In this document: piece by piece, positions 35,787-42,865 of the stretch | Layout of the letters: every line of letters starts with the position of its first letter | Position numbering within the stretch: position 1 is the first letter of the stretch | Assembly (NCBI GenBank): GCA_017428725.1 | Contig: JAFRQH010000008.1 | Coordinates: forward strand, 1-44,188 | DNA: 44,188 nt | Origin: Bacteroidales bacterium | GTDB lineage: Bacteria; Bacteroidota; Bacteroidia; Bacteroidales; UBA932 | Direction: 5' to 3' | Program-made: the position numbers and the translations under genes | The notes under the pieces: generated by a model | Database searches by the model: none | What the model saw: only the letters and a program-made list of their open reading frames with translations | Told to the model about the DNA's origin: nothing

Positions 35787-36896
35787 TCACTCGCTGTAAT
35801 TGTGGTCGACGACGACGCTGACCTGCAGGTCCGGGGCCAACGCCTGGATCTCGTCCGTCAGTTGGCGGATCAGGGCCGCATCGTCGTGGCACGAGATGTC
35901 GGGCACCACGTCCACGGAGAGCATCCGGTCCTTCTCCGAGCAGTAGAATCCATGGACCTGGACAAGCTCTTTGTGGGCGGCGAGGGCTTTCGTGACTTTG
36001 GTCTGGAGTTCGGCGCGCTGGTTCTCCCCGGTGGCCACGGCGTAGATGCCCACGGTCAGGATGATCCCGTGCCGGTCGAACATCAGCGTGGTCAACTTGC
36101 GGGTGAGGCCGTGGATCTCGTGTGCCGACATCGTGTCGGGGACGCTGATATGCAGCGAACCGATCATCACGTCGGGCCCGTAGTTGTGGAGGATGACGTC
36201 GAACACGCCGCGGACGCCGTCCACGGCCAGGATCTCCTGCTTGATCTCCCTGACGAGCTCCGGCGAGATCCGGGCGCCCAGCAGTTCATTGACGGGAGAA
36301 GCCAGCATCTCGATGCCTGCCTTGATGATGAGCACCGAGATCAACGCTCCGAGGATGCCGTCCAGGGAGACGCCCCAGATCAGCATGATGCCCGCCGAGA
36401 CCAGCGTGGCCGTGGTGATGATGGCATCGAACAGGGCGTCCGATCCGGAGGCTGTCAGGGCGTCGCTCTTCAACTGCTTGCCTTTCCGTTTGACATACCA
36501 CCCCAGCAGGAGCTTGACGACGATAGCCACGACGATGACGATGAGCGTCGGGGTGGTGTAGCTCGGCTGCGCGGGCTCGATGATCTTCTTCACCGACTCG
36601 ATGAGCGAGGTGATACCGGCCGACAGGACGATGACGGCGATGATGATGGCGCTGAAGTATTCGATGCGCCCGAAGCCGAAAGGATGCTTCCGGTCTGCGG
36701 GGCGCTGCGAGAGCTTCGTGCCGATGATGGTGATGACGCTGGAGAGCGCGTCACTGAGATTGTTCACCGCATCCATCACGATGGCCACGCTGCTGGCGAT
36801 GACGCCCACCACGGCCTTGAATGCCGCCAACAGTACATTGGCGGCGATTCCGATGATGCTTGTGCGGATGATTTGGGAACTCCGGTCCTGCTCCAT
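35787..36896 (-). CDS. Cation diffusion facilitator (CDF) metal exporter
   Basis: 369 residues from ATG 36896. Inner-membrane proton-coupled exporter of divalent cations such as Zn, Fe or Mn. About six transmembrane helices: FKAVVGVIASSVAIVMDAVNNLSDALSSVITIIG contains the DxxxD-type metal site (D-AVNNLS-D), KHPFGFGRIEYFSAI is the conserved loop after helix 2, and SDALTASGSDALFDAIITTATL carries the helix 5 site. A cytoplasmic ferredoxin-like domain follows (DGVRGVFDVILHNYGPDVMIGSLHISVPDTM), then a 60-residue extra tail. Metal preference cannot be decided: helix 2 has Asn where zinc carriers often have His. A near-consensus box TATCTTTA lies at 36927-36920. Confidence 0.9.
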   Translation of the reverse strand: MEQDRSSQIIRTSIIGIAANVLLAAFKAVVGVIASSVAIVMDAVNNLSDALSSVITIIGTKLSQRPADRKHPFGFGRIEYFSAIIIAVIVLSAGITSLIESVKKIIEPAQPSYTTPTLIVIVVAIVVKLLLGWYVKRKGKQLKSDALTASGSDALFDAIITTATLVSAGIMLIWGVSLDGILGALISVLIIKAGIEMLASPVNELLGARISPELVREIKQEILAVDGVRGVFDVILHNYGPDVMIGSLHISVPDTMSAHEIHGLTRKLTTLMFDRHGIILTVGIYAVATGENQRAELQTKVTKALAAHKELVQVHGFYCSEKDRMLSVDVVPDISCHDDAALIRQLTDEIQALAPDLQVSVVVDHNYSE

Positions 36897-36981
36897 GGAA
36901 AAATGCTGATTTGTCAGCGTAAAGATACGAAGAACGGCGGGGACATCCAAATCCGGGTCCGGGGTGACGGGGAGGAGATGC

Positions 36982-37308
36982 TCAGAGTTTCCCTTGCATC
37001 TCTTTGCGTCTTCTCTCGTAATAGGCGTGCCTGACCGGATTCTCCGGGAACCAGCCGCGCAGCACGCGCTTTTCCTGCAGGAACATCTCGTAGATGCCCC
37101 AGAAGCAGCAGAAGGCGAAGCCACCGAGGATGATGGACAGGATGTCGTCCCGGACAAACAGGGAGACCGTGCCGAACACCAGGCCCGCCGCCAGCCAGAT
37201 CCACCAGCTTTGCTTCCCCCACCGGTACTCCATCTTGATGACCAGGGGATGACAGATGCCTATACTCAGGAAAACGGCTGCGCCGACGAGGATGCCATTG
37301 AAATTCAT
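36982..37308 (-). CDS. DUF4491-like membrane protein
   Basis: 108 residues from ATG 37308 (MNFNGILVGAAVFLSIGICHPLVIKMEYRWGKQSWWIWL). Three hydrophobic segments, then a basic tail (FPENPVRHAYYERRRKEMQGKL). The N-terminal pattern NG-(I/L)xxGxxxFxxIGxxHPxVIKxEYxxGxxxWxxF is that of DUF4491, a small membrane family of unknown role in Bacteroidota and Firmicutes. A near-consensus box GACCTTTG lies at 37334-37327, 18 bases upstream. It shares direction with the CDF gene, 85 bases downstream, but a functional link is unproven. Confidence 0.75.
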   Translation of the reverse strand: MNFNGILVGAAVFLSIGICHPLVIKMEYRWGKQSWWIWLAAGLVFGTVSLFVRDDILSIILGGFAFCCFWGIYEMFLQEKRVLRGWFPENPVRHAYYERRRKEMQGKL

Positions 37309-37373
37309 ACCGGACTGTTTACCCGGCAAAGGTCGGTAAAACAGGCGAGAAATTTTAGTCCGGCACGGGGTGA

Positions 37374-37393
37374 AATTAGGATTATCCTTGCAT
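37374..37393 (+). repeat. 20-bp inverted repeat, left copy
   Basis: AATTAGGATTATCCTTGCAT. Its exact reverse complement is at 39689-39708. This copy covers the last codons and stop of the AraC-type gene and contains the pseudo-palindrome GGATTATCC. Confidence 0.8.
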
Positions 37394-38185
37394 TATCTTG
37401 CGGAAGGCGGACGGCGTCAGACCGGTTTCTTTCTTGAAGAGACGGGAAAAGTAGGACTGGTCTTCCACGCCGATGGCGCTGGCGATGTCGATGACGGGAA
37501 GTCTCGTGTCGGACAGCAGACGCTTGGCCCGCTGGATGCGGACGATGTCGATCCAGGCGCCTACGCTGCGCCCGGTCGCCTTTTTTACGAGCCGGCTCAG
37601 GTAATTCTCGCTGATGCCGGTCTCGGCGGCGTAGGATGCAAGGGTCCCGCAACTCCGTCCAGGGTCGAATACGGCTTCGAGGAAGCGGCTCACGGCCGCG
37701 GGCAGCGCGGTCTCCTGGCCGGGCTTGATGCGGGAGAGCAGCAGGTCCACGCCCTTCTCCACAAACACCCGGTCGCCTTTGTCGCAGGCGTTGGCCAGCA
37801 TGTTGAAAAGCTCTCCCATGAACGCTCCCTCATCGAACCAGAACCCCTGGTGAAGCGGGGCGGAAAGGAATCTCAGGGGCTTGGGGTCGGCGAGGATCGA
37901 CGGGGCGAATCCGCCCATATAGCCGACGGCATTCCGATAATACCGGATGGCGAAGGGACAGCGCTGCGGGATCAGCAGGATCTGCCCCGCCTGGCAAAGG
38001 AACGGCGTGCCGTCGACTTCGGCGAGCACCTCCCCGGTTGCGACATAGATGAAACCGATCAGCGGAAGCCGGGCCTCGGGGATTTCCGAGGCCTTGACAT
38101 AGCCGGACGTGTCCATCCTCCGGATGAAGAACGGGGCGGACGAAAAGTCGGTTTCCGGATCCCAGTGTGCCTGCGGGTGCGTCAT
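37382..38185 (-). CDS. AraC-family transcriptional regulator
   Basis: 267 residues. The N-terminal half (about 15-150) is a cupin-like sensing domain (LPLIGFIYVATGEVLAEVDGTPFLCQAGQILLIPQRCPFAIRYY). The C-terminal 100 residues carry two helix-turn-helix motifs: LASYAAETGISENYLSRLVKKATGRSVGAWIDIVRIQRAKRLL and LPVIDIASAIGVEDQSYFSRLFKKETGLTPSAFRK, the standard AraC/XylS pattern. The inducer is unknown. It is divergent from the thioesterase gene, with back-to-back promoters in the 155-base gap, so that gene is one plausible target; the 20-bp repeat at its 3' end and at 39689 suggests another. Confidence 0.92.
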   Translation of the reverse strand: MTHPQAHWDPETDFSSAPFFIRRMDTSGYVKASEIPEARLPLIGFIYVATGEVLAEVDGTPFLCQAGQILLIPQRCPFAIRYYRNAVGYMGGFAPSILADPKPLRFLSAPLHQGFWFDEGAFMGELFNMLANACDKGDRVFVEKGVDLLLSRIKPGQETALPAAVSRFLEAVFDPGRSCGTLASYAAETGISENYLSRLVKKATGRSVGAWIDIVRIQRAKRLLSDTRLPVIDIASAIGVEDQSYFSRLFKKETGLTPSAFRKIMQG

Positions 38186-38213
38186 GATAATCCGTTCGTA
38201 TTGGTCTGTAGTG

Positions 38214-38221
38214 CAAAGATA
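38214..38221 (-). promoter_or_regulatory. -7 promoter box of the AraC-type gene
   Basis: Minus-strand TATCTTTG, an exact TAnnTTTG match, 28 bases before ATG 38185. The divergent thioesterase promoter starts 38 bases away. Confidence 0.65.
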
Positions 38222-38258
38222 GGTCGCCCGGCGATACGTGTCAAGAGTATCCGTGGTA

Positions 38259-38289
38259 CTTGCCGATCCGGCAAATGATATTATATTTG
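38259..38289 (+). promoter_or_regulatory. Promoter of the PaaI-type thioesterase gene
   Basis: CTTG at 38259-38262 (-33), 19 bases, TATATTTG at 38282-38289 (-7, exact). The -33 element sits in GGTACTTGCCGAT (38255-38267), identical to the galM promoter 13-mer. The leader is about 45 bases. Confidence 0.75.
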
Positions 38290-38340
38290 TGCGGGACGGC
38301 CGCGAGCTGCTGCCGGATGATTCTAAAATGCAATACTGAT

Positions 38341-38754
38341 ATGACCCTGAAGGATTTTCTCAACTCCAACGACCGCTTCGCCGCCGGGTGCGGGGCCCGG
38401 CTCGCCGAGATCGCTCCCGGAACCGCCGTTGCCACGATGGAAGTGACACCGGCGCATCTCAACGCCGGCGGCGTCTGCCAGGGCGGCGCGATCTTCACGC
38501 TCGCGGACCTCGTGTTCGCTGCTTTGGTGAATCAGGGTGAAAACCTCACTTTCGCCATCAATTCCACCATCTACTACCATGTCTCCGCCCGGGAAGGGGA
38601 CACGCTCCGGGCAGAGGGGCGGCTCTCCTGCAATCACCACCGGATCCCTTCCGCCGAAGTGGTGGTCTCGAACCAGGAGGGCGTCCGCATCGCGACCTTT
38701 ACCGGGCAGGCCTACTCCGGCCGCCACCCGATGCCTTTCGAAGGCTTGCAATAG
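38341..38754 (+). CDS. PaaI-type hotdog-fold thioesterase
   Basis: 137 residues from ATG 38341 (MTLKDFLNSNDRFAAGCGARL); the longer open frame crosses the promoter. Single hotdog domain with the PaaI pattern: HLNAGGVCQGGAIFTLADLVFAALVNQ, where the Asn-x-x-Gly and Asp residues line the acyl-CoA site, then INSTIYYHVSAREGDTLRAEGR. A His often found before the GG pair is Gln here, which I believe is common in the Bacteroidales branch. Such enzymes hydrolyse aryl- or acyl-CoA thioesters in the cytoplasm. Substrate unknown. Confidence 0.88.
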   Translation: MTLKDFLNSNDRFAAGCGARLAEIAPGTAVATMEVTPAHLNAGGVCQGGAIFTLADLVFAALVNQGENLTFAINSTIYYHVSAREGDTLRAEGRLSCNHHRIPSAEVVVSNQEGVRIATFTGQAYSGRHPMPFEGLQ

Positions 38755-38766
38755 ATCCTCCCGGTC

Positions 38767-39552
38767 TTACGGCCGCAGCTTCTTGGCGACCATATAGCCG
38801 ATGGCGGCGACGGCGATGGCTTCGGCCGTGATGATGAGCTCGAGCGGGACCATCCCGACCGACTTCTGGAGCATCACGGCTCCGGCATCCACGAGCGCGT
38901 GGAGGGCGATGGCTGCAGGGAAAAGCCACAGCCATTTGCCGCCTTTGCGGACGGCCACCCAGACCAGCATCGACAGGCCAAGGTGGAGGATGAGGGCGGA
39001 ACAACGCTCCCAAAGCCCGGTCAGTAGGGTCCCGGCCCCCAGCGCCTGCAACTGATCCAGTTGGGCCTGCAACTGCCCGGCGGCTTCTTCCGGAACCTTG
39101 GCGAAGATGGCATCGGTCTGTCCGGAATTGATCAGGGCAGAGATCGCCAGGTTGTTGATCATCGTGATGCCGAAGATAATCAGCATTTCCACGCCTCCGT
39201 GCCCGATCCCGTAAGCAACACCGGGAAGCGGGGTGGAGGGTTCCTTTTTCAGCAGGAACTTCATCGAGAGGAAACGGCCTGTCTCCTCGAAGACCCCGGC
39301 GGCCAGTCCGCCATAGATGGCATACAGGAGCGTGTTGTCCAGGATGGCCGCTCCGTGCGGCCCTTTCAGGACCAGCTGGTGCAGAATGCTTTCCAGCACC
39401 AGGGCAAACAGGATGAAGGTGCCGGCGCCGATCAGGATGGTGGACAGTTTGGCATGGTGCTTACGCACCAGATAGATGGACAGGCAGACGGGGACGGCAA
39501 AGCCCAGAAGGGCATTGACGGCCATCAGTATGAGAGAGCTCACGGGTACCAT
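38767..39552 (-). CDS. YhfC-family glutamic-type intramembrane protease
   Basis: 261 residues with about seven transmembrane helices. The YhfC family belongs to the CPBP/Rce1-like intramembrane protease superfamily. Visible candidate active-site residues: Glu89-Glu90 and Arg93 in GVFEETGRFLSM, His118 in YGIGHGGVEM with Glu122, His190 in LILHLGLSM, and His218/Asp222 in HALVDAGAV. A polar segment (about 143-175, AKVPEEAAGQLQAQLDQLQAL) forms a loop between helices. Natural substrates are unknown. Its start lies ten bases after a 19-nt block shared with the promoter of the DUF3784 gene. It converges on the thioesterase gene. Confidence 0.85.
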   Translation of the reverse strand: MVPVSSLILMAVNALLGFAVPVCLSIYLVRKHHAKLSTILIGAGTFILFALVLESILHQLVLKGPHGAAILDNTLLYAIYGGLAAGVFEETGRFLSMKFLLKKEPSTPLPGVAYGIGHGGVEMLIIFGITMINNLAISALINSGQTDAIFAKVPEEAAGQLQAQLDQLQALGAGTLLTGLWERCSALILHLGLSMLVWVAVRKGGKWLWLFPAAIALHALVDAGAVMLQKSVGMVPLELIITAEAIAVAAIGYMVAKKLRP

Positions 39553-39562
39553 ATGGAGAACG

Positions 39563-39581
39563 GTTTGTCGGTGTGAAGATA
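39563..39581 (-). promoter_or_regulatory. Shared 19-nt promoter/leader block, copy 1
   Basis: Minus strand TATCTTCACACCGACAAAC, ten bases before ATG 39552. It begins with a -7-like TATCTTCA. Eighteen of 19 bases match 41501-41519, which also lies ten bases before a start codon. Confidence 0.6.
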
Positions 39582-39688
39582 GCTACATTCCGGCATTTGT
39601 CCAAACACGGGCGGCTTCGAATCGTATTCAGCCATGCCCGGTGGATGCGGATAATCCCTGAATAGTTTTTGTAGCGGCTAAGAGAGCG

Positions 39689-39708
39689 ATGCAAGGATAA
39701 TCCTAATT
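39689..39708 (+). repeat. 20-bp inverted repeat, right copy
   Basis: ATGCAAGGATAATCCTAATT, the exact reverse complement of 37374-37393. It lies in the 221-base gap between the divergent YhfC and 39774 genes. A second GGATAATCC core is at 39649-39657, 46 bases upstream. The copy spells Met-Gln-Gly-stop, as at the AraC-type gene end. Confidence 0.8.
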
Positions 39709-39773
39709 CCTCCCCTTATCGGTCTGAAATAATCCGCTGCAGATAGCGAACTTTGCAGCGGAGCAAGGCCGAT

Positions 39774-40178
39774 ATGAACAAAAAGAATCTATACCTGATT
39801 GCCGCCCTCATCTGGGGCATCCCCGGAATCATCATCAGCGTCAAGGGGGTTCGCGCCTACCTGTCGATGGCACCGGAAGACCTCTGGTGGCTGCTGCTTA
39901 TCACTGCAGCCGTCATCGCAGGATTCTATATGATGTTTTCACGCATCGTGGACAGGTATTCTGCCCGCATCGCTTCCCTGTCCCGGGAAACGAGTCTCTG
40001 GCAGACCTTTCCGCTCCGGGGATGGATCCTGGTCATCTGCATGACCTGCCTTGGAATCGTCCTGAAATTCATCCCCGGCATTCCCGCGGCATTCACCGCA
40101 TCATTCTACAGCGGGCTGGGTCCCATGCTGGTTGTCGCCGCCCTGCGTTTTATCCATCACAGAAACAGAAGCATATGA
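39774..40178 (+). CDS. Small integral membrane protein, unknown
   Basis: 134 residues from ATG 39774 (MNKKNLYLIAALIWGIPG). Four hydrophobic helices are evident (LYLIAALIWGIPGIIISVKG, LWWLLLITAAVIAGFYMMF, GWILVICMTCLGIVLKFIPGIP, FYSGLGPMLVVAALRFI) with basic loops. I do not recognise a named family. The stop overlaps the ATG of the next gene by ATGA (40175-40178), so the two are translated together. A near-consensus box GAACTTTG lies at 39748-39755. Confidence 0.75.
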   Translation: MNKKNLYLIAALIWGIPGIIISVKGVRAYLSMAPEDLWWLLLITAAVIAGFYMMFSRIVDRYSARIASLSRETSLWQTFPLRGWILVICMTCLGIVLKFIPGIPAAFTASFYSGLGPMLVVAALRFIHHRNRSI

Positions 40179-40762
40179 AACGGATTGTCCTGACCATACT
40201 CTGCCTGCTGATTGCGATGGCAGTCTCGGCGCAAGAGCAGAAACTGCTACGCGGTTTCGACGGAGGAATGATGGTCCACACCGGCTATCTTTCCGGGAAT
40301 CTAGATGGGATCGGGTATCACGCGGAAGGTGCTCCCATGGGCATCGGCGGTGTCATCCGCCTGCACTTGGGAGAGCACTTCCGGGTGGGTACGGAAGGTT
40401 ATGTCTCGACGCTCGGTCAACGACACAATGGAAGCTATCTGAAATATGGCTGGGGTGGCCTGCTGGCCGATGTCTATACGGTTCTGGGTCGGTTCCAGCC
40501 CTATGCAGGCCTGACCCTCGGCGGCGGCGCCATGACAACGCTCCTGATGTTCGAAAAACCCGCTTCAGCCTGGGCTCCCATCGACGGGACCCGTTACCAC
40601 AAGCAGCGTTTCATGGCCGTCGACCCTTTCGTGGGATGCGATTTTATCGTCGCGGGCCCGATGCACCTGACCCTCAAGGTGGATTACCTCTGCGCCTTCA
40701 GCGAATCAAAACTCCTCCCACGGGGGCCCCGCGTCTATTTCGGCTTCCTGTTTTACCACTAG
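40175..40762 (+). CDS. Small secreted outer-membrane beta-barrel-like protein
   Basis: 195 residues from ATG 40175. Signal peptide MKRIVLTILCLLIAMAVSAQ, then alternating-strand sequence with many glycines and aromatic girdle residues (GGMMVHTGYLSGNL, GGVIRLHLGEHFRVGTEGYVSTLGQ, YGWGGLLADVYTVLGRFQPYAGLTLGGG, GCDFIVAGPMHLTLKVDYLC, RGPRVYFGFLFYH). This is the pattern of 8-stranded outer-membrane barrels, and the C-terminus is aromatic (FYH). The exact role is unknown. It is coupled by an ATGA overlap to the preceding membrane protein gene, so the pair may work across the two membranes. Confidence 0.78.
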   Translation: MKRIVLTILCLLIAMAVSAQEQKLLRGFDGGMMVHTGYLSGNLDGIGYHAEGAPMGIGGVIRLHLGEHFRVGTEGYVSTLGQRHNGSYLKYGWGGLLADVYTVLGRFQPYAGLTLGGGAMTTLLMFEKPASAWAPIDGTRYHKQRFMAVDPFVGCDFIVAGPMHLTLKVDYLCAFSESKLLPRGPRVYFGFLFYH

Positions 40763-40811
40763 AGAAGGAACGCGGCCGGTATCAGCACTGTGGATGTGCG
40801 CCACTTTGTCT

Positions 40812-41171
40812 TTAAGAGCTGACCAACGAATGCAGTCTGATGGAGAAGTGGCCTTTCCCGTCCAGATAAGCAAGGGCGTCAGCGAGGAGGGCGGCCTTCT
40901 TGTCCTCGTCCAGGTCCGAATGGAAAAGGATTTCAATGAAAGATTCCAGGGCGGGGTCTGAGAGCCCTTCGGTCTCCACCAGATACCAGACAGGATTCTC
41001 CTGCTGCAGGACCGTGTCGAGATCGAAAGGCAGGCTGGCCTTGCCGAACTCGTCCTTCACGTCTGTCAGCGTGAAATCCGGCGTGCCGCCGTCCAGCAGT
41101 CCTAACTTCCGGGCGATCATCACCAGCATCTCGCCCAGGCGGTCAATCTCTCTGAGAATGAAATCTTCCAT
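40812..41171 (-). CDS. Small cytoplasmic helical protein, unknown
   Basis: 119 residues, mostly helical and acidic, no signal peptide or membrane segment. It begins MEDFILREIDRLGEMLVMIARKLGLLDGG and contains SFIEILFHSDLDEDKKAALLADALAYLDGKG. The N-terminal 'IxRxIxxLxxxLxxIxxKL' pattern recalls short conserved proteins in gut bacteria, but I cannot assign a family. The second half resembles tetratricopeptide-like helix pairs only loosely. It follows the DUF3784 gene by 19 bases in the same direction and is likely its operon partner. Confidence 0.7.
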   Translation of the reverse strand: MEDFILREIDRLGEMLVMIARKLGLLDGGTPDFTLTDVKDEFGKASLPFDLDTVLQQENPVWYLVETEGLSDPALESFIEILFHSDLDEDKKAALLADALAYLDGKGHFSIRLHSLVSS

Positions 41172-41190
41172 CTGCCCCGGTCTCTTGGTT

Positions 41191-41490
41191 TTATCTGTTT
41201 TTCTTCTTTGCCCAGGTATTGGCCAGGATCACCACGACGATGCAGGCGACGAAGGTGAGGGCCACGAAAGAAAAAGTGGCAGTCATCGATTCTTTGCCAA
41301 GCAGGAGCATCATCGGGGCGAGTACGATCGACAGACCACCTATCAAGCCGCGCAGCCGTTTGATGTCGTACTCTTCCCTTTCTTTCCGGGATGCGGTATT
41401 GTACCCCGCAATCAGGTTGTCACCCTTGCCTATGAGGATAACGATGCCCATAATCAGCAGGATGGCAGCGATGATGTAGACAATGATCAT
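41191..41490 (-). CDS. DUF3784-like membrane protein
   Basis: 99 residues with three transmembrane helices. The loop after helix 1, GKGDNLIAGYNTASRKEREEYDIKRLRGLIGG, is the recognisable signature of DUF3784, a small membrane family of unknown function widespread in Firmicutes and Bacteroidota. Helices: IIVYIIAAILLIMGIVILIG, LSIVLAPMMLLLG, TFSFVALTFVACIVVVILANTWAKKK. The start at 41490 lies ten bases after the shared 19-nt promoter/leader block (41519-41501). Confidence 0.82.
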   Translation of the reverse strand: MIIVYIIAAILLIMGIVILIGKGDNLIAGYNTASRKEREEYDIKRLRGLIGGLSIVLAPMMLLLGKESMTATFSFVALTFVACIVVVILANTWAKKKNR

Positions 41491-41500
41491 ATTGATTACT

Positions 41501-41519
41501 GTTTATCGGTGTGAAGATA
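41501..41519 (-). promoter_or_regulatory. Shared 19-nt promoter/leader block, copy 2
   Basis: Minus strand TATCTTCACACCGATAAAC, ten bases before ATG 41490. It differs from 39563-39581 at one base. A related TATCTTCG occurs at 42307-42300 upstream of the methyltransferase gene. Confidence 0.6.
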
Positions 41520-41544
41520 AGAAGAATGGCTGGAATAACAATCA

Positions 41545-42219
41545 TTACCAGACGAAAGGGATCACTTTGTACTTCACCTTCTGCTTATACTCCTTGTAAC
41601 CCTTCAGCCCTTATTCCAGGACCTCCTCCTCATTTTTGATCCGTTTGGTGATCAGCGGAATGTACAGCAACATGATCAGGAAAGAGAGGGGCGAAGCCAG
41701 CACCAGCGGCATGGCCAGGAACAGGACGGTCGTGGCCATGTACATCGGATGCCGGACGATTCCATAAAGCCCCGTGTCGATGACTTTCTGATCCTCCTGT
41801 ACCTCGATGGTCCGGGACAGGTAGGTGTTCTCCCGCAAAACCTCGGCGTAGAGCAGGTAGCAGATCAGGAAAAGACCGGCCGATACCCAAACGGCCCAGT
41901 CCGGCAGTACGCACCAGCCAAAACGCCAGTTGAGGCCGGCTACGACAAATGCGGCAACAAACAGCAGACCGCTGAGTTTCACGACGGTCTGCTGTTCCTT
42001 CTCTTCTTCTTTGGCATTCAGCCGCTTGCGGAGCAGTCCCGGATTCTTCGCCATCATGACCAGGCCGGCGCAGAACATCGGCACGAACAGAATGCCCATC
42101 AGCAGCCAGGCCTGCCAATACTGAAGCGACCCCGCCGGCAGGAATAGCAGCAGGCCGATGATGATCACCCCGAGCAGAAACTTGCCGATGGCTTGCGGGA
42201 AGAGTCCGTTCTTGTCCAT
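41545..42219 (-). pseudogene. ICMT-like membrane methyltransferase with premature stop
   Basis: The intact part, 41611-42219, encodes 202 residues with about five transmembrane helices and the isoprenylcysteine carboxyl methyltransferase/PEMT-like signature: ENTYLSRTIEVQEDQKVIDTGLYGIVRHPMYMATTVLFLAMPLVLAS, in which RHPxY and the following helix bind S-adenosylmethionine. Translation stops at TAA 41613-41611 after NEEEVLE. The same frame continues for 21 sense codons, GLKGYKEYKQKVKYKVIPFVW, to a second stop at 41547-41545; this is the normal family C-terminus. So a single base change probably created the stop. The product lacks the conserved last turn and may be inactive. Sequencing error remains possible. 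Confidence 0.8.
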
Positions 42220-42310
42220 AGTCGTTTCATTGATTCTTTAGTTTACAGATGGCCGCCAGGATAATAAGCGGGGAGAGCCAAATCGGTACTTCATGGAACG
42301 AAGATAGCCA

Positions 42311-42348
42311 AAAACGCGCACAATGTCCGGTTTCTCGGGACGTTGTGC
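42311..42348 (-). terminator. Intrinsic terminator downstream of the PH-like gene
   Basis: An 11-pair stem: GCACAATGTCC (42318-42328) with GGACGTTGTGC (42338-42348), one G-T wobble, nine-base loop. On the minus strand the hairpin is followed by GCGTTTTTGG. It separates the 42453-42833 gene from the methyltransferase gene. An open frame at 42238-42465 across it is not protein-like. Confidence 0.7.
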
Positions 42349-42452
42349 ACGGTGGGCCTCACCGAAGGTGATGCCAGGGAATGCATATAAGCAAGGGGCT
42401 GTTGGAGATCCAACGATCCATAGATGCTTTACACCGATAAATCCGAATTTGG

Positions 42453-42833
42453 CTACTGTCGCCAATCATCTACAACATATAACTCTCCATTGTAAGTAAA
42501 GCAGATTTTGCTCTCCTTACCGGTGAGATAGAGGAACATCTTCTGCCCGGTTTTTGTGTTCTTGAAGTGGCCATAGTTGATTTTGCCAAGGCTCATGCCG
42601 TTGGTCCTGATCAGATGCTTCAACATGCCCTCTGGCATTTCGGTGATGGATATATCATCAACAGGAATCAGTTGCGGCTTGCCTATGTACGTGCTCAGCT
42701 GGATTTTATTGTCCTCGTTGACCGAGATACCCTTGGGCCAATAGGCCAGAATTGCACCCACCACGACAAGGAAAGTGACAGCGATAATAACGATAGTGAC
42801 TATCATGGCAGTACGAGGAGATTTAAGAGCCAT
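42453..42833 (-). CDS. Membrane-anchored PH-like domain protein
   Basis: 126 residues: one transmembrane helix (about 10-30, IVTIVIIAVTFLVVVGAILAYW), then an extracytoplasmic beta-rich domain. GISVNEDNKIQLSTYIGKPQLIPVDDISITEMPEGMLKHLIRTNGMSLGKINYGHFKNTKTGQKMFLYLTGKESKICFTYNGELYVV resembles bacterial PH domains (bPH type), in which 'G..G.f...' is followed by 'yl.g....i.i..g...yvi'. Function unknown; in Firmicutes such domains are common beside membrane proteins. The gene is more AT-rich than the left part of the window. Confidence 0.7.
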   Translation of the reverse strand: MALKSPRTAMIVTIVIIAVTFLVVVGAILAYWPKGISVNEDNKIQLSTYIGKPQLIPVDDISITEMPEGMLKHLIRTNGMSLGKINYGHFKNTKTGQKMFLYLTGKESKICFTYNGELYVVDDWRQ

Positions 42834-42865
42834 TGTATAGTATAATTATTATATGAACTAATGAA

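Noticed and set aside
42238..42465. 75-codon minus-strand frame
   Set aside because: It crosses a terminator hairpin, overlaps the end of the PH-like gene and shows no signal, membrane or domain pattern.
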